From: Lantana camara
Taxonomy: Eukaryota; Streptophyta; Magnoliopsida; Lamiales; Verbenaceae
Length of the DNA: 64,000 nt
Assembly: GCA_037501455.1 (NCBI GenBank)
Contig: CM074858.1
Coordinates: 85,348,501-85,412,500 of the forward strand
Direction: 5' to 3'
The position numbers and the translations under genes were made by a program. A model generated the notes under the pieces. The model worked only from the letters and a program-made list of their open reading frames with translations. It made no database searches and was not told where the DNA came from. This document shows positions 53,397-64,000 of this stretch, piece after piece; positions within the stretch are counted from its first letter, which is position 1, and each line of letters begins with the position of its first letter.

Positions 53397-56080
53397 ATGG
53401 TTTACTTCAAAGACACCATCTTAGCTTCGGGAGTCAAACAATTGGTGATCCTTGACGATAAGAAGCAAGAGCTTGAGACGGGCACGAAGTTGGCGGTTCA
53501 TCCTTGTCTCACCGGACCATATGCGGGTGATCGGGGGAAGATGACTGTGCCTTTTCGCGTCAAGGAGTGGTCATACCGAATAAAGTTGAGCAAAGCGTTG
53601 CACGTGTGGGTTCTGGAAGCGGGTCATCATCAACACTCAAATGAATCGGTCCATCTACCGACGCTAGGACAAAGCATCATCGAAGGCAATGTGGATTGGA
53701 GAGACGACCTTCGGTTCAATGGCGAGGTCCACTATGTTTTCGGATATTGGGAATGGACCGAGGACATACTTAGCCGGTGCAAGGACAAGCTGCAGTCAGC
53801 CCAAATATACAGCTCGGTGCGCGCCTCGCTGTTCATCTATAACGGCAACTCGGAGATCATGAAGGCATTCTGCGAAGCGTGGTGTCCTGCAACCAACACT
53901 CTTTTGACGTCAAACGGCGAGTTGTCCATATCGCTTTGGGATTTGCACTCTTTGACGGGTCTCCCAATGACGGGTCTTCTCTATGACGAAGTGGTCTCGG
54001 ATGCAAAGGAACTCACAGAGAAAGGCGAATTCGGAAGGAGATATGTCCCCTCTAGTTGCCAGTACTTATTCCACGCCTATCACTTGCTGCGAAAGGATGT
54101 TCACGGCAATCAACTTTCCATCGAGGCCTGGGTGAACTTTTGGTGCAAAAAAACGAAGAAGTATGTCCAAGATGAATCAACCCAACGCCCACTTGGTGAC
54201 TTCGGACCTCATGAAGCTTGGAATACCGCAGAAGAGAGGTTGTTTGCTAGATTCGGACTCACCGGGAACAGAAGGGAAGATACTTATCTGGCGGCGTTCA
54301 TAGCTTGTTGGCTTTGTCTCTTCGTCCTTCCAACAGAAAGGGTCGGCTTGATACGTCCAAGTACTTTCAAGATGGCGAGCGTCATAGCAAGCGGCTTCAA
54401 GGTTGATTTGGCTATTCCGGTCTTGGCAAGCATTTATCGTGGTTTGAACAAGATATCAGCATCCGGGTAACCGACTCAAATTCATGCTCCATTCCCCGTC
54501 CACTTCGTCTATGGTTAGATAGAGCACTACTTCAAGACGAATCACCAAGCTTATCAAGACATCCATGGTCCGGAAATGATGCGGTTTTCCGGTGAGAGAG
54601 GGGCAAAGGATTATGATGCGAGGGAGGCCCGTAAGAAAATCCACAAGGCGGAGTTCGTGGCTTGGAATTGCAATGCGATGAAGCTCCGTGAGAAGTTCCG
54701 TTATACTGACAATGGGGAGGGCTCAGAGAAGGAGCACAACTACTTTATGTCAATTCGATCGTGCTACCTACCTTTGAGACAAGGAGATCGTTTCATCATC
54801 GAGCCATACAGTCCTCACCGTTTTGTTCGTCAGTTCGGGTTTTATCAAGTGGTACCCGGAGTTCTCAAGAATGATTTTCGTGATGCTTCTCTAGACACAG
54901 GACTCAACCATTGGCGCGTGTGCACTTTATCGAATTCTATGGATGGAGTGGTCTTCCTCCCAACAACTGCAGCTGTTAAGAAGTTGTGTGCCAAGAGCTA
55001 TACGGAATGGTGGTCGAGAACTCATGGCAGCTTCTTTGATGACAACATCATGAAATTGATCAATGTGGAAGTCGCCCCAATCCAAGTAGAGAGAGTTAAT
55101 CCGATTGGAGGAGAAAAGAGAAAGACTTCCCCCGTCCCTTTGGCAAAGAGTGAAAGTGGCACTGCAGATCGTCATTGGAAGAGGCCAAAGAAGCGTGATA
55201 AGATTTCAGCTGGTGAAAAGGTAGTTTCCTCCCTCTTCTTTTCATCGTTCTTCAATACTTTTCTATTCTTCTTTAAATATCGAACGTGTTTCACTTGCAG
55301 TTGAAAGAGGAACCTCTTAAAGCTGATGATGTGGAGTCTCAAGGATCGATCCTCGGGCCGGTTCTTTTGGAGACAGGTCTTATTTCTGAAGGAGAGGCGC
55401 AATCCAAAACACTTGTGATATCCGAAGAAAAGCAAATGCCTCAGCATCCCGTAGTCTCAGTTTTCCAGGCATCCACATTTATCGCCGCTCAAAAGCAGCA
55501 ATTTGTCAGGATGATGTGGGGCAATCTCCTCCAGAAGATAGACAACACTCCACTTGACTTCATTTTATCCCTCAAGGACGAGGTTCAATCGGCATTGAAT
55601 GATGTTAAGGGTTTTGACGAGTCTTTTGTTTCTGCCGTCGAAAAGTCATTGGCGATTTTGTTTGCCAAGGCAACTGCTTATGATAAGGCGAGGTCTGCAG
55701 CTTCTGGAGAGACTTCAAAAGATTGGCTTTCTCAGCAGTTGAGCGAAGCAAGGGATCGACTCGCCAGTGCCCAAGCCGAAGAAGCAGTTGAGGCGAGTCA
55801 AGTTAAGGCAACTGACAAGAAGTTGAAGTCTGTTACGAAGAAACTTGCTAACATGACAAAACAGAAGGAAGACCTATCACTTTCATTGGGGCAACATCAA
55901 CTCCTTTACGAGAATGCTCAGTCTCTAGTTCAGACTATCAACAAAGAGATCGAGACCCTTGAGAAAACTCCTCCATTAGATGACAACATTGCCCTCAAGG
56001 TGTTCAAAGTTGTGGAAGATTCACTAGCACTTCTGAAGGTGGCGAATGAAGACTTGAAGAATTTGAGCCCCTCCCCTTGA
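53397..56080 (+). pseudogene. Plant mobile domain (PMD) gene, antisense in Tat-2
   Basis: Starts MVYFKDTILASGVKQLVILD. The PMD core (SISLWDLHSLTGLPMTG, EAWVNFWCKKTKK, LIRPSTFKMASVIASG and EPYSPHRFVRQFGFYQ) runs to about residue 580. An 80-base intron follows (55221-55300, GAAAAG|GTAGTT to CACTTGCAG|TTGAAAG), then a coiled-coil C-terminus (SQQLSEARDRLASAQ) ending LKNLSPSP. Unlike in Tat-1 the intron is not a multiple of three, so it must be removed for a full protein. In-frame stops lie after NKISASG (near 54468) and after HFVYG (near 54517). Domain order is the same as in Tat-1. Confidence 0.8.
55221..55300 (+). other. Intron in the antisense PMD gene, Tat-2
   Basis: GT-AG, 80 bases, pyrimidine-rich 3' end, at the same codon position as 35769-35849. 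Joining GEK to LKEEPL restores the frame. Confidence 0.75.
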
Positions 56081-56629
56081 TAGTTTAGGATGTTTTTATT
56101 TTTCTTCATTTCTTCGATTCATTGTCTAGTTTAATGAACCTTGTCAATTTTGAGATTATTTAATAAAGACTTTATTTGCTTTATTCCAATCTCGTATGCA
56201 TTTTCTTCTGTTTTAGTAATCCATAACTTCTTTGCACTTCTTTTGATCTGTTTAACTTGAAGAATAAGGTTTTCAACAAGAAAAACATAATTTAACGGAT
56301 AATCTTGACGGAACTTAGTTAATTTCTAAGCTGCCTATGTACCCAGTGAAAGGATCAAGTCATAACGTAGTTCAAGGGAAAACTTCTTTTAAGAAGATTT
56401 GGGGGGCCGTTCACAGTTTATACTCATGTGGGCCAGGAGTATTCAAAGTTTAACCACCCTGAACAAGAGTGGGGAATTTCTGTTTTAGCCACATGAAATA
56501 CCATCAGTGGAGTAACTTAGCAATTTAGCCACTTGCTTTACCATTAGTGGGTACCGTACACAGTTTATACTCATGCGGGTCAGGAGTGACATGTAGTTTA
56601 GGCTCGTGCGTCAAGGAGCAATCTTCAAC
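56081..56629. other. Convergent intergenic region with conserved block, Tat-2
   Basis: Contains an AATAAAG poly(A)-like signal for PMD near 56163 and the block 56405-56620, shared with Tat-1 37229-37440. Confidence 0.6.
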
Positions 56630-58075
56630 TTATGCGTAGTAGCGTTTCAAGAACTTCCCATTTATGGGGCCAATTCTCAGACCATCTTCGGCGATCAACC
56701 TGTAAGCGCCGTTTGTGTAAACTTCCTTCACAACATATGGACCATCCCATTTGGAGATGAATTTATTCCCCGTTCGATGAGTAGTGATGATTGGCCTTCT
56801 CATAGCAAGCACCAAATCCCCAACTTGGAACGAACGAGTCCTCACTTTTTTGTTGAATGACCTGGAGAGACGAGCTTGATAGCACTCGAGCCTTTGTTGA
56901 GCCTCCAGCCTCTTCTCATCGAGTGCCTCCAACTCTTCAAGTCGTAGGCGAGCATTTTCATCTTGGGTTAGATCTTCTTGAATAACTATCCTTAGCGATG
57001 GAATTTGTTGTTCAAGGGGAACAACGGCTTCGACACCGTACACCAACGCATAAGGGGTCGCTTGGGTAGGTGTTCTATAGGTGGTTCGGTAAGCCCACAA
57101 AGCTTCTCCAATCCTTTCGTGCCAATCTCGTTTCGACTTGGAAACCACCTTCTTCAGCAAACTGTATAGAGTTTTATTGAAAGCTTCGGCAAGACCGTTG
57201 GCAGCGGCGTTGTACATTGAAGACTTTCTTTGCTTGAATCCAAACTTCAGGCAGAGTTTGTGTATCAGGCTATTGCTAAATGGCTTCCCATTATCCGTGA
57301 TGATGTAACGAGGCACGCCATAGTGGAAGATGAGGTTTATTCGGATGAAGTCGGCGACATTCTCCTTCTTCACTTCTTTCAGAGGAACTGCTTCGGACCA
57401 TTTGGAGAAATAATCAGTTGCAGCCAAAATGTAGAGATGACCGGCAAAAGACTTCGTTATGGGGCCTACCACATCCAATCCCCCAGCATCGAAAGGCCAC
57501 GAGGCAATCGTCGGATGCAACGGTTCGGGAGGTTGGTGAATGAAGTTAGCGTGAAACTGACAAGCTTGACATCGTTGCGCGTATTCTATGCAGTCCTTCA
57601 CCATTGTTGGACAATAGTATCCCATTCTTTTTATGCGAAAGTGCAGTTTTGGGCCCGACTGATGAGCACCGCAGACTCCGGAATGTGCTTCTTCCATGGC
57701 TTGGTTTGCTTCGTCTTCGCCTAAACACCTCAAGAAGACTCCATCGAACGAGCGTCGGTAGAGTGTACCCTTAAAGTAGATGAATCGAGCTGAGCATCGT
57801 CGTACATCAACTCTCTGTCGTGGATCGTTGGGCAACTTTTCATATTTGAGATAGTCAACAAGGGGTTGTCGCCAATCCTCCTTTTCGACTTCGAATACTT
57901 CAACAACGTGATTTTCTTCTTCTTCAAAATCTTCATCATTGAAAATTGGAGGTATAACCCAATTCTTGCAAACTGACACTCGAGTTTCCTTCTCCGGCAT
58001 CGCCAATGTGGAGGTAAGTTTCGCCAACGCACCTGCTTGCTTGTTCTCTTTTCTAGGCACGTGTTCGATCGTCAC
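56630..58075 (-). CDS. int: Integrase and end of second RNase H, Tat-2
   Basis: A 481-codon open frame. The first part, VPRKENKQAGALAKL, is the tail of the second RNase H. Next come the HHCC zinc finger (EAHSGVCGAHQSG ... CIEYAQRCQACQFH), the catalytic core with Asp in GGLDVVGP, Asp in ITDNGKPF and Glu in NGLAEAFNKTL, and the C-terminal FQVGDLVLAMRRP and KWDGPYVVKEVYTNGAYRL. The integrase looks complete with all catalytic residues. It is separated from the upstream frame by two stops (58077-58135) although the frame is the same, so it could not be made as part of a full polyprotein. Confidence 0.85.
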   Translation of the reverse strand: MTIEHVPRKENKQAGALAKLTSTLAMPEKETRVSVCKNWVIPPIFNDEDFEEEENHVVEVFEVEKEDWRQPLVDYLKYEKLPNDPRQRVDVRRCSARFIYFKGTLYRRSFDGVFLRCLGEDEANQAMEEAHSGVCGAHQSGPKLHFRIKRMGYYCPTMVKDCIEYAQRCQACQFHANFIHQPPEPLHPTIASWPFDAGGLDVVGPITKSFAGHLYILAATDYFSKWSEAVPLKEVKKENVADFIRINLIFHYGVPRYIITDNGKPFSNSLIHKLCLKFGFKQRKSSMYNAAANGLAEAFNKTLYSLLKKVVSKSKRDWHERIGEALWAYRTTYRTPTQATPYALVYGVEAVVPLEQQIPSLRIVIQEDLTQDENARLRLEELEALDEKRLEAQQRLECYQARLSRSFNKKVRTRSFQVGDLVLAMRRPIITTHRTGNKFISKWDGPYVVKEVYTNGAYRLIAEDGLRIGPINGKFLKRYYA

Positions 58076-58135
58076 ATCTCCAAGTCATCCCATCAGCATT
58101 TTAGCATAGTTAACATAGGGGATCAATTCAGGCTT
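58076..58135 (-). pseudogene. Stop-interrupted part of the second RNase H, Tat-2
   Basis: Twenty codons in the same frame between the two open segments, with a TAA after GSYDV and a TGA after KMLMG. The equivalent of the KKEDLIPYHQQA part in Tat-1. Confidence 0.7.
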
Positions 58136-61100
58136 TTAGACGTCGTACGAGCCTTCCAATTGGTTGACCACCAGCTTTGAGTCTCCATATATTCTGAGAC
58201 GCAACTGTTTTATGTCGACCGCCACCTCTAACCCGAGTATGAGGGCTTGATATCCGGCGACGTTGTTGGAACACTTCTGTGTTAAGGTGAAGGAATATGG
58301 TAGAACCTCTCCATCGGACATGATGAATACAACTCCGGCACCGACTCCTTCTCTATGTGAAGCTCCATCAAAGAACATCTTCCAAGGGGGAGTGACCTCG
58401 ACTAGAAGTGCGTCTTCATCAGGCAAGTCATCAGACAATTCCCATTCAGCGGGTATAGGGTGGTCTGCCAGGAAGTCAGCCATAACTTGTCCTTTCACCG
58501 CCTTTTGGGGGATGTAAACGATCTCAAACTGCTGAAGTTGGAGATACCATCTTGCAAGTCTATCCGACAGTACCGGCCTCGACATGACGTACTTTAGTGG
58601 GTTTGCCTTGGAGACGAGATGTACAATATGTTCTTGGAAATAGTGCTTCAACTTTTGAATTGCAAAGATCAGGGTCAAACACATCTTCTCGATCGGAGAA
58701 TACTTCAGCTCATTTGGCATCATGGTTCTACTTAAGTAGTACAAAGAACTTTCCTTTCCCGCATCGTTTTCTTGGGCGAGTAAGGCTCCAACGGATCGTT
58801 CTTGAGCTGCGATGTAGAGAATCAATGGCCGTCCCAGAGTAGGTGCGACCAAGACAGGTGGCCTCATTAAGTACGCCTTTATACTATCGAAGGCTTTATG
58901 GCACGCTTCATCCCATTCGAAGGGAACACCTTTCTTCATAAGCCGACTGAATGGTTGACACCGGCCAGCCAGGTTCGAGATGAATCTTCGGATGTAAGCC
59001 AACTTTCCTTGCAAACTCTTCAAGTCATGGATATCTCGAGGTGGAGGCATTTTCAAGATCGCGTCTATCTTTGCTTGTTCGATTTCAATACCTCGATATC
59101 GGACTATGAACCCGAGGAACTTCCCTGACGAAACTCCGAAAGCAAACTTGAGCGGATTCATCCGGAGTTGGTACCTTCTTAATCGTTCGAAGATCTTTCT
59201 TAAGTCTTGTAGATGATCTTCTCGCTTTTTGGACTTTACCACCACGTCGTCCACATAGCATTCGATGTTCTTGTGAAGTAGATCATCAAAAATTTTCTGC
59301 ATCGCCCTTTGATACATGGCACCTGCATTCTTCAAGCCGAAAGGCATCACTTTGTAGCAGTATATCCCTTTAGGGATGCGAAACGCTGTTAACTCTTCAT
59401 CTTCAGGTGCCATTCGTATTTGATTATATCCCGATGAGCCGTCCATGAAAGACAGAGCTTCATGGCCCACGGTAGCATCGATCATAAGCTTGGTTATAGG
59501 CAGTGGAAAATCATCTTTCGGGCAAGCAATATTTAAGTCTCTGAAGTCGACATACACCCTAATCTGGCCATTTTTCTTCCTCACCGGCACAATGCTAGAG
59601 ATCCATGTGGGATACTTCACTTCTCGAATGAACCCAACTTCGATGAGCTTGTTTACCTCGGCTTCAATTAAGGGAACTAAGTCCGATCGGAATCGTCGCT
59701 GAGCTTGTTTCACGGGACGAGCGCCCTTTTTCACGGAGAGGTGATGTACTGCAACTTTCGGATTCAGCCCCGACATTTCTTTGTAGGACCATGCAAACAC
59801 GTCCCTGAATTCAAGCAAGAGTTCGACATAGGCTTTCTCCTCTTCGCCGGTTAATAAGGCGTTGATGTAGGTCGGGCGAGGATCGTCGGTGTTGCCTAAG
59901 TTGACTTCTTTGAGATCGTATACGGTTGCCTTAACTCCTTCTTCAAGCTCAGGTGGTGCGTCTTCGGCATCCTCTTCAGCTGAAACTCCTTCGGACGAGG
60001 TGATGTGGTAAGATGACGCCATACTTTCTCTATCTTCTCCCTCTTTGGTTTTGTCACGTGTGAAGATGATCGTCTCCCACCTAGCTTTCAGCATTTTGTC
60101 GCATGAGATAATCAAATTGGTGCACCATTTCATACGAGACGGAACTGCACTTTGAAGCTTTGGGAAGCGTCGTGCCTTTCGTCTTCTCAACCAGTGACTG
60201 GCTTTGGCTCCCTTGGGCGGGCTGAGCCTATCAAAGACCGACTTTCGCCGGATTTTCCTTCCATTCTCATCAAAAGTGTCTTTAGTTGATGAAAGCTCTT
60301 CAGATATATAGTTATTTGTCGCTCTGTTTATGGCGATTCGAACGGGGCCTTGCGTGGCAAACCCGAGTCCTACTCGCGAGTTTGGGGCGACATTTCCATC
60401 TTCTTTCGATGACCTCGACTTTGTTTCTTTTGTCTTAGCCGTTGGAATGAGTTTTCCCAGCTTTGACTTCTCTTGTGAGTTGTACCCGGCTTTGACGAGA
60501 AGTTTATATGCTTTAGGATCATACTCCTTTGCATTTTGGAGTTTGGTTGCTTCCCCGTGTTCTATTTTACTCCCTTGAATAAGACGAACGAATCCATTGA
60601 GTGGTGGAGAAGAAGGCTTCACAACATCTAATTTGGTGAGGGGCAATGTCAACCCTTCCAGTGCCTTGGACTTTGTAAGTGATGATCCCCCATTTTCTTG
60701 GCGATCTATCGAAGTTGAGGTTCCGACTTGGTTTTCACCAGAAACTTCATTTCCTTTGTTTTCTTCCACTTCCTCACGGTAGTACTTTGCATTGGCAAAG
60801 TGGGCTTCTGCCTCGGTGAAAGGTCTACTATCTCCAAGAACCTTCTTTATCACACCCTCCCGGCAGTACTTGAAACATTGATGCCAAGTAGATGGGACAA
60901 CGCCATTTTCATGTAACCAGGGTCGTCCTAGAAGCATGTTGTATGAAGTTTTTACATCTATGACATGAAACAGTGCGCTTGACGTCATGTCTTCTATCAA
61001 CAGCTTTAGTCGAATGATGCCGAGAGCTCTTTGTCCTCCCTGATTGAAGCCTTGGATCATCAGACGGCTGCTTGCTAGTTCATCCTTCAAAATTCCTAAC

Positions 61101-61585
61101 TCGTTCATCACTCTCAAAGGCAAGATATTGACTGCGGAGCCTCCATTGACGAGCATTTTATTTACCTTTTGTTCGTGGGTATAACCTGTCACGAACAGCG
61201 GTCTGTTGTAAGGCTTTGAACCGAGCAGCAAATCTTCGTCTGAGAAGGTCATGGTTGCCATGCATTCATCGCCTTTGGAGTGAGTTTGCTTGGGGACTTC
61301 TTCCTCACTTATCATCAGGCAAGTTACAGCGTTGGACGTCGCGCTAACATCTTCGAGTGCGATCTTTCCTTGTCGTGCCAATTGCATCACCTTATCCTCG
61401 AATATGAAGCAATCGTGGATTGGGTGTCCGAGCAGACGATGATACTTGCAATACTTTGGATCGTCAGTCTTTCCGGCTTCGTTGGGCCTCTTCATTTCGG
61501 GTAATTCGATGAGGTTTGCTTTGAGTAGGTCGTCGAAAATTCCGGAGACATCAGAGTCTTTAAATGGGTATTCCTTGGCTTGCAT
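58136..61585 (-). pseudogene. pol: Protease-RT-RNase H polyprotein of Tat-2, protease active site changed
   Basis: 1,149 open codons. In order: a CKYHRLLGHPIHDC zinc-knuckle-like motif (about residue 46), protease with MLVNGGSAVNILP (about 144-156), a long linker with a SVFDRLSPP box, RT with IRVYVDFRDLNIACPKDDF, MPFGLKNAGAMYQRAMQ and intact CYVDDVVVK (about 775), RNase H with YYLSRTMMPNELKYSPIEK and VMADFLADHP, then the start of the second RNase H (MFFDGASHREG, NNVAGYQALILGLEVA and YGDSKLVVNQL). The protease normally has DGGS; here Asp is Asn (codon AAT), expected to inactivate it. RT and first RNase H look intact. Confidence 0.88.
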
Positions 61586-61698
61586 TTTGGCTAAGGATAA
61601 TTTTCTGAATGTTCTTTCTTGGGGGACTCCTTTCTTTCATCCGCCTTGTCGTTTGTCTTAGCCCGAAATTTGATAGAAATTGCGTTCACCGCCATGGA
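61586..61698 (-). other. Gag-pol junction of Tat-2, frameshifted
   Basis: Between the gag stop (after KPQAK) and the open pol frame. A frame change is required near 61620 in an A-rich run, with residues like SMAVNAISIKFRAKTN readable in the gag frame. Confidence 0.45.
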
Positions 61699-62901
61699 CT
61701 ATTTGGCTTGTGGTTTAGTGAAAGGTTTGCCCCCTTTCCTGAAATCTTGTTTTTCCCTCGGCCTATGGAATTCTTGGACGGGTGGTCCTTCGACTCCAGT
61801 AGCGATCATGCTCAACTCCATATCATGTGCCCGAGTAGCAAGCTCTTCGAACGACTTGGGCTGAATTCCTTGGAGAATGTAGCGGAGACCCCAATGCATC
61901 CCTTGAATACACATTTCAATTGTCGAAGCCTCTGACAATCGATCCTTGCAATTCAGACTAAGGTTTCTCCATCGATTGATGTATTCGACAACGGGTTCTT
62001 CTTTCCATTATCGGGAGTTGGTGAGTTCGATCATGCTAACTGTCCGACGAGTGCTGTAGAAGCGATTGAGGAATTCTTGCTCGAGTTGTCCCCAACTATC
62101 GACCGAGTCTGGTTCTAAGTCCGTGTACCAGTCGAAGGCATTTCCTTTTAGTGATCGAACGAATTGCTTGACTAGGTGATCCCCGTAAGTTCCGGCATTG
62201 TTACACCTCTCGATGAAGTGAGCTACGTGTTTCTTAGGATTGCCTTTGCCGTCAAACTGCTGGAATTTGGTAGGTTGATAACCAATCAGCATCTTCAAGT
62301 TATCGATTCTTTGGGTGTAGGGCTTGGAGTAGACCAAGGATGATTTGGAGCCTCCCTCGATCTTGTCTTTGATTGTCCCCATGATGAACTCCTTCAATTG
62401 CTCTACCGGGATAAGTCCGTCCAATGAAACTTGAATTTCCTTGGCTGAAGTCTTCTCAGTTCCACTTGATTGAGCTTTTGTTGGAGTTTGAGACTCTTCC
62501 TGCTCATTCGAACGCTTCCCCTTCACTTGGCTAGCATTGACACCGTCTACTCTGTCCATCAACTTTGAAATGCGAGAGTCTTGCTTTTCAACATGGTTGG
62601 AGAGTCCCTCGATGACCTTTGTCAGATTCGCAAGTTGTTCTTCTATAGTTGTTGCACTTGTCGTCATGGCAGGGGCAAAACTTGAAGAACTTGAACGAGG
62701 GGTGGACGAGGCCGAGTCGTCTTCTTCGCCTTCACTTTCGTAGCTGAGAAGTCGAACGTTCTTTCCATCGCTTTGGAGGGATCGAGCTTTCCCGGAAGAT
62801 GTCTGCTCTTTCTTAGACATACTTCTTGTCACAACGACGAAGCTTTCGACAACAAGTTTGGAGATGATAGCCTCGAGATCGACGATCTTGTTGTTGGCCA
62901 T
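61699..62901 (-). pseudogene. gag: Gag of Tat-2
   Basis: I place the start at MANNKIVDLEAIISKL (62901), since the upstream Met overlaps the primer site. A coiled coil (EEQLANLTKVIEGLSNHVEK) is followed by the capsid FQQFDGKGNPKKHVAHFIE, LKGNAFDWYTDLEPDSVDS and LEQEFLNRFYSTRRTVSM. A TAA replaces Gln after NSR (62007-62005), and the frame resumes WKEEP and runs to 61699 ([19 protein letters not shown]). Close in sequence to Gag of Tat-1 in the capsid, divergent at the N-terminus. Confidence 0.85.
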
Positions 62902-62949
62902 TTCGTGCTTCAAGCTTGTTGAGTAGGGGGAGATGAGAGGTAGAGATGG

Positions 62950-62971
62950 TCCCACTGGGCGTGCCAAAATT
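62950..62971 (-). other. Primer binding site of Tat-2
   Basis: On the minus strand, AATTTTGGCACGCCCAGTGG directly follows the 5' LTR. Same core as in Tat-1. Confidence 0.75.
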
Positions 62972-64000
62972 TGTAATATAATTTTCGTGTTAATTAAATA
63001 ATTAAACGCGAGAAATAATCACAAATAAATTTTTATTGATTTATTTGAATTTTGCGGGTACAATCTCTATTTGTTCCTCTGATTCTTCCTACAAGAGTTT
63101 GATGGAATTTGAAAGGTTTGAAACGCCTTTGTTGACTTTGGAGCTTCGATTTTCCGTTGAATTTGATTTGTTTCTTTGAAAATGTTAATCGCGGGTCTTT
63201 CGACTTGATCGCGAATTAAACGCCTTGATTTGATGAACACCGAAGAACACGCCGATGAGCACCTTTGAACTTGATTTGAATTTGATTTGAATTTATTGAG
63301 GAGCAACGCCGAAATCTGGATTTGATGCTTTGATTACGGATTGAACACCTCAGTTTGTTGATTTTCTCAAAGAACGCCGAAGAACACGCTTAGAACACCT
63401 TCGAATTTGATTTGAGAAGAACGCCGGATTCGCGGACTTAACGCCTTGTTGCGGATCGGACGCTTCGATTTGGTTGATTTCCACGAAGAACGCGAAGAAC
63501 ACGCTTGAATCTCGCTTCGATCTTTGAGGAGAGCAACGCAGAAACACCACTTCGATTCCTTGAAGCCGGATCAAACGCCGTTGATGCTGACTTCTACGAA
63601 GAACGCCGTTGAAGATGCCGAAGAACACCGAGGATGCTGAAGAACACCGAGGATGCTTCTTTCTCCTTGCTTTGTGGCTTGCTCCCTCGTCTCTCCAAGT
63701 TGTATCAATTGTTTTGTAGAATCCCTCTATTTATAGGCGTAGGGTGGAGCTCTATGATAATTATCCCTTAATTAATTAATTCATTTATTAAGGGGATAAT
63801 ATCAAATTTATTTATTTATTTATTACTTTAATATTGATTTATATTAAAGAAAATAAATAAATGACATATGTCTTAACTTTGATTGGTCCACGTGTTGAAA
63901 CATGCCACGTGTCATCATTTGATTGGTCATCACCATTTGAACTGCAAGGCTTGATTTGATTGGCCGGAACACCTCAATTTTGACACATGTCAACACTTGA
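62972..64000 (-). repeat. 5' LTR of Tat-2, cut by the window end
   Basis: The first 1,029 bases seen match 50187-51215, with about 13 substitutions, mostly transitions. About 175 bases should lie beyond the window. TATA box CTATAAATAG at 63727-63736 on the minus strand. Confidence 0.9.

Larger units (their letters stand above)
50187..64000 (-). mobile_element. Tat-lineage Ty3/gypsy element Tat-2, right end beyond window
   Basis: 3' LTR 50187-51390, antisense PMD gene, integrase, RNase H domains, RT, protease, gag, primer site and 5' LTR from 62972 to past the window end. It is related to Tat-1 throughout the coding region but has a different LTR. About 13 substitutions are counted by eye over the 1,029 shared LTR bases (about 98.7% identity), so insertion is recent. 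The left flank is GCTCC (50182-50186); the right duplication is outside the window. Confidence 0.9.

Overview
This window is nuclear DNA from a eudicot plant. It is almost entirely transposable elements: long-LTR chromovirus-like Gag-only elements, two Tat-lineage Ty3/gypsy elements, a Ty1/copia remnant, a CACTA DNA transposon and a TRIM complex, with scraps of plant genes carrying GT-AG introns. I see no intact host gene, no tRNA or rRNA gene and no bacterial feature. The exact species cannot be told from the sequence. || Layout, left to right. 1-1853 is a mosaic of LTR fragments and a decayed coiled-coil coding remnant. 1854-11285 is a complete 9.4 kb element with 2.95 kb LTRs, a CATCC target duplication and an initiator-Met-type primer site; it has gag but no pol (TR-GAG type) and a striking array of twelve small hairpins behind gag. 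11286-13475 is the continuation of an older LTR split by that insertion. 13476-19517 is a second Gag-only element on the minus strand, truncated at both ends. 19518-19932 holds two exons of an unrecognised plant gene. 20048-23329 is the 3' part of a copia element. 23330-24220 plus 47733-50186 is one long LTR split by a 23.5 kb CACTA transposon (24221-47729, TGA duplication). || The CACTA carries a captured MUB gene (membrane-anchored ubiquitin-fold protein) on the minus strand. Three later insertions lie inside the MUB unit: a solo LTR (29606-32178, TTGCA duplication), a 12.6 kb Tat element (32433-45052, ACTAC duplication) and a rearranged TRIM complex (45804-46898, CAAAC duplication). 50187 to the window end is a second Tat element. 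|| Both Tat elements run on the minus strand (gag, protease, RT, RNase H, second RNase H, integrase). Each carries an opposite-strand plant mobile domain (PMD) gene with its own TATA box and a spliceable intron. All polyproteins contain stops or lost catalytic residues. || Relative order of events: copia; then the LTR4 element into copia; then CACTA into LTR4; then solo LTR, Tat-1 and TRIM into the CACTA, and Tat-2 into LTR4. Cross-family signals that simple annotation does not explain: (i) five long-LTR families share an apparent 1.6-2.1 kb intron inside the LTR; (ii) inside it they share clusters of palindromes with an ACGGCCGT core and family-specific covarying arms; (iii) tandem hairpins with covarying stems in element 1; (iv) a TRIM complex whose two outer ends are both LTR 3' ends yet share one target duplication.
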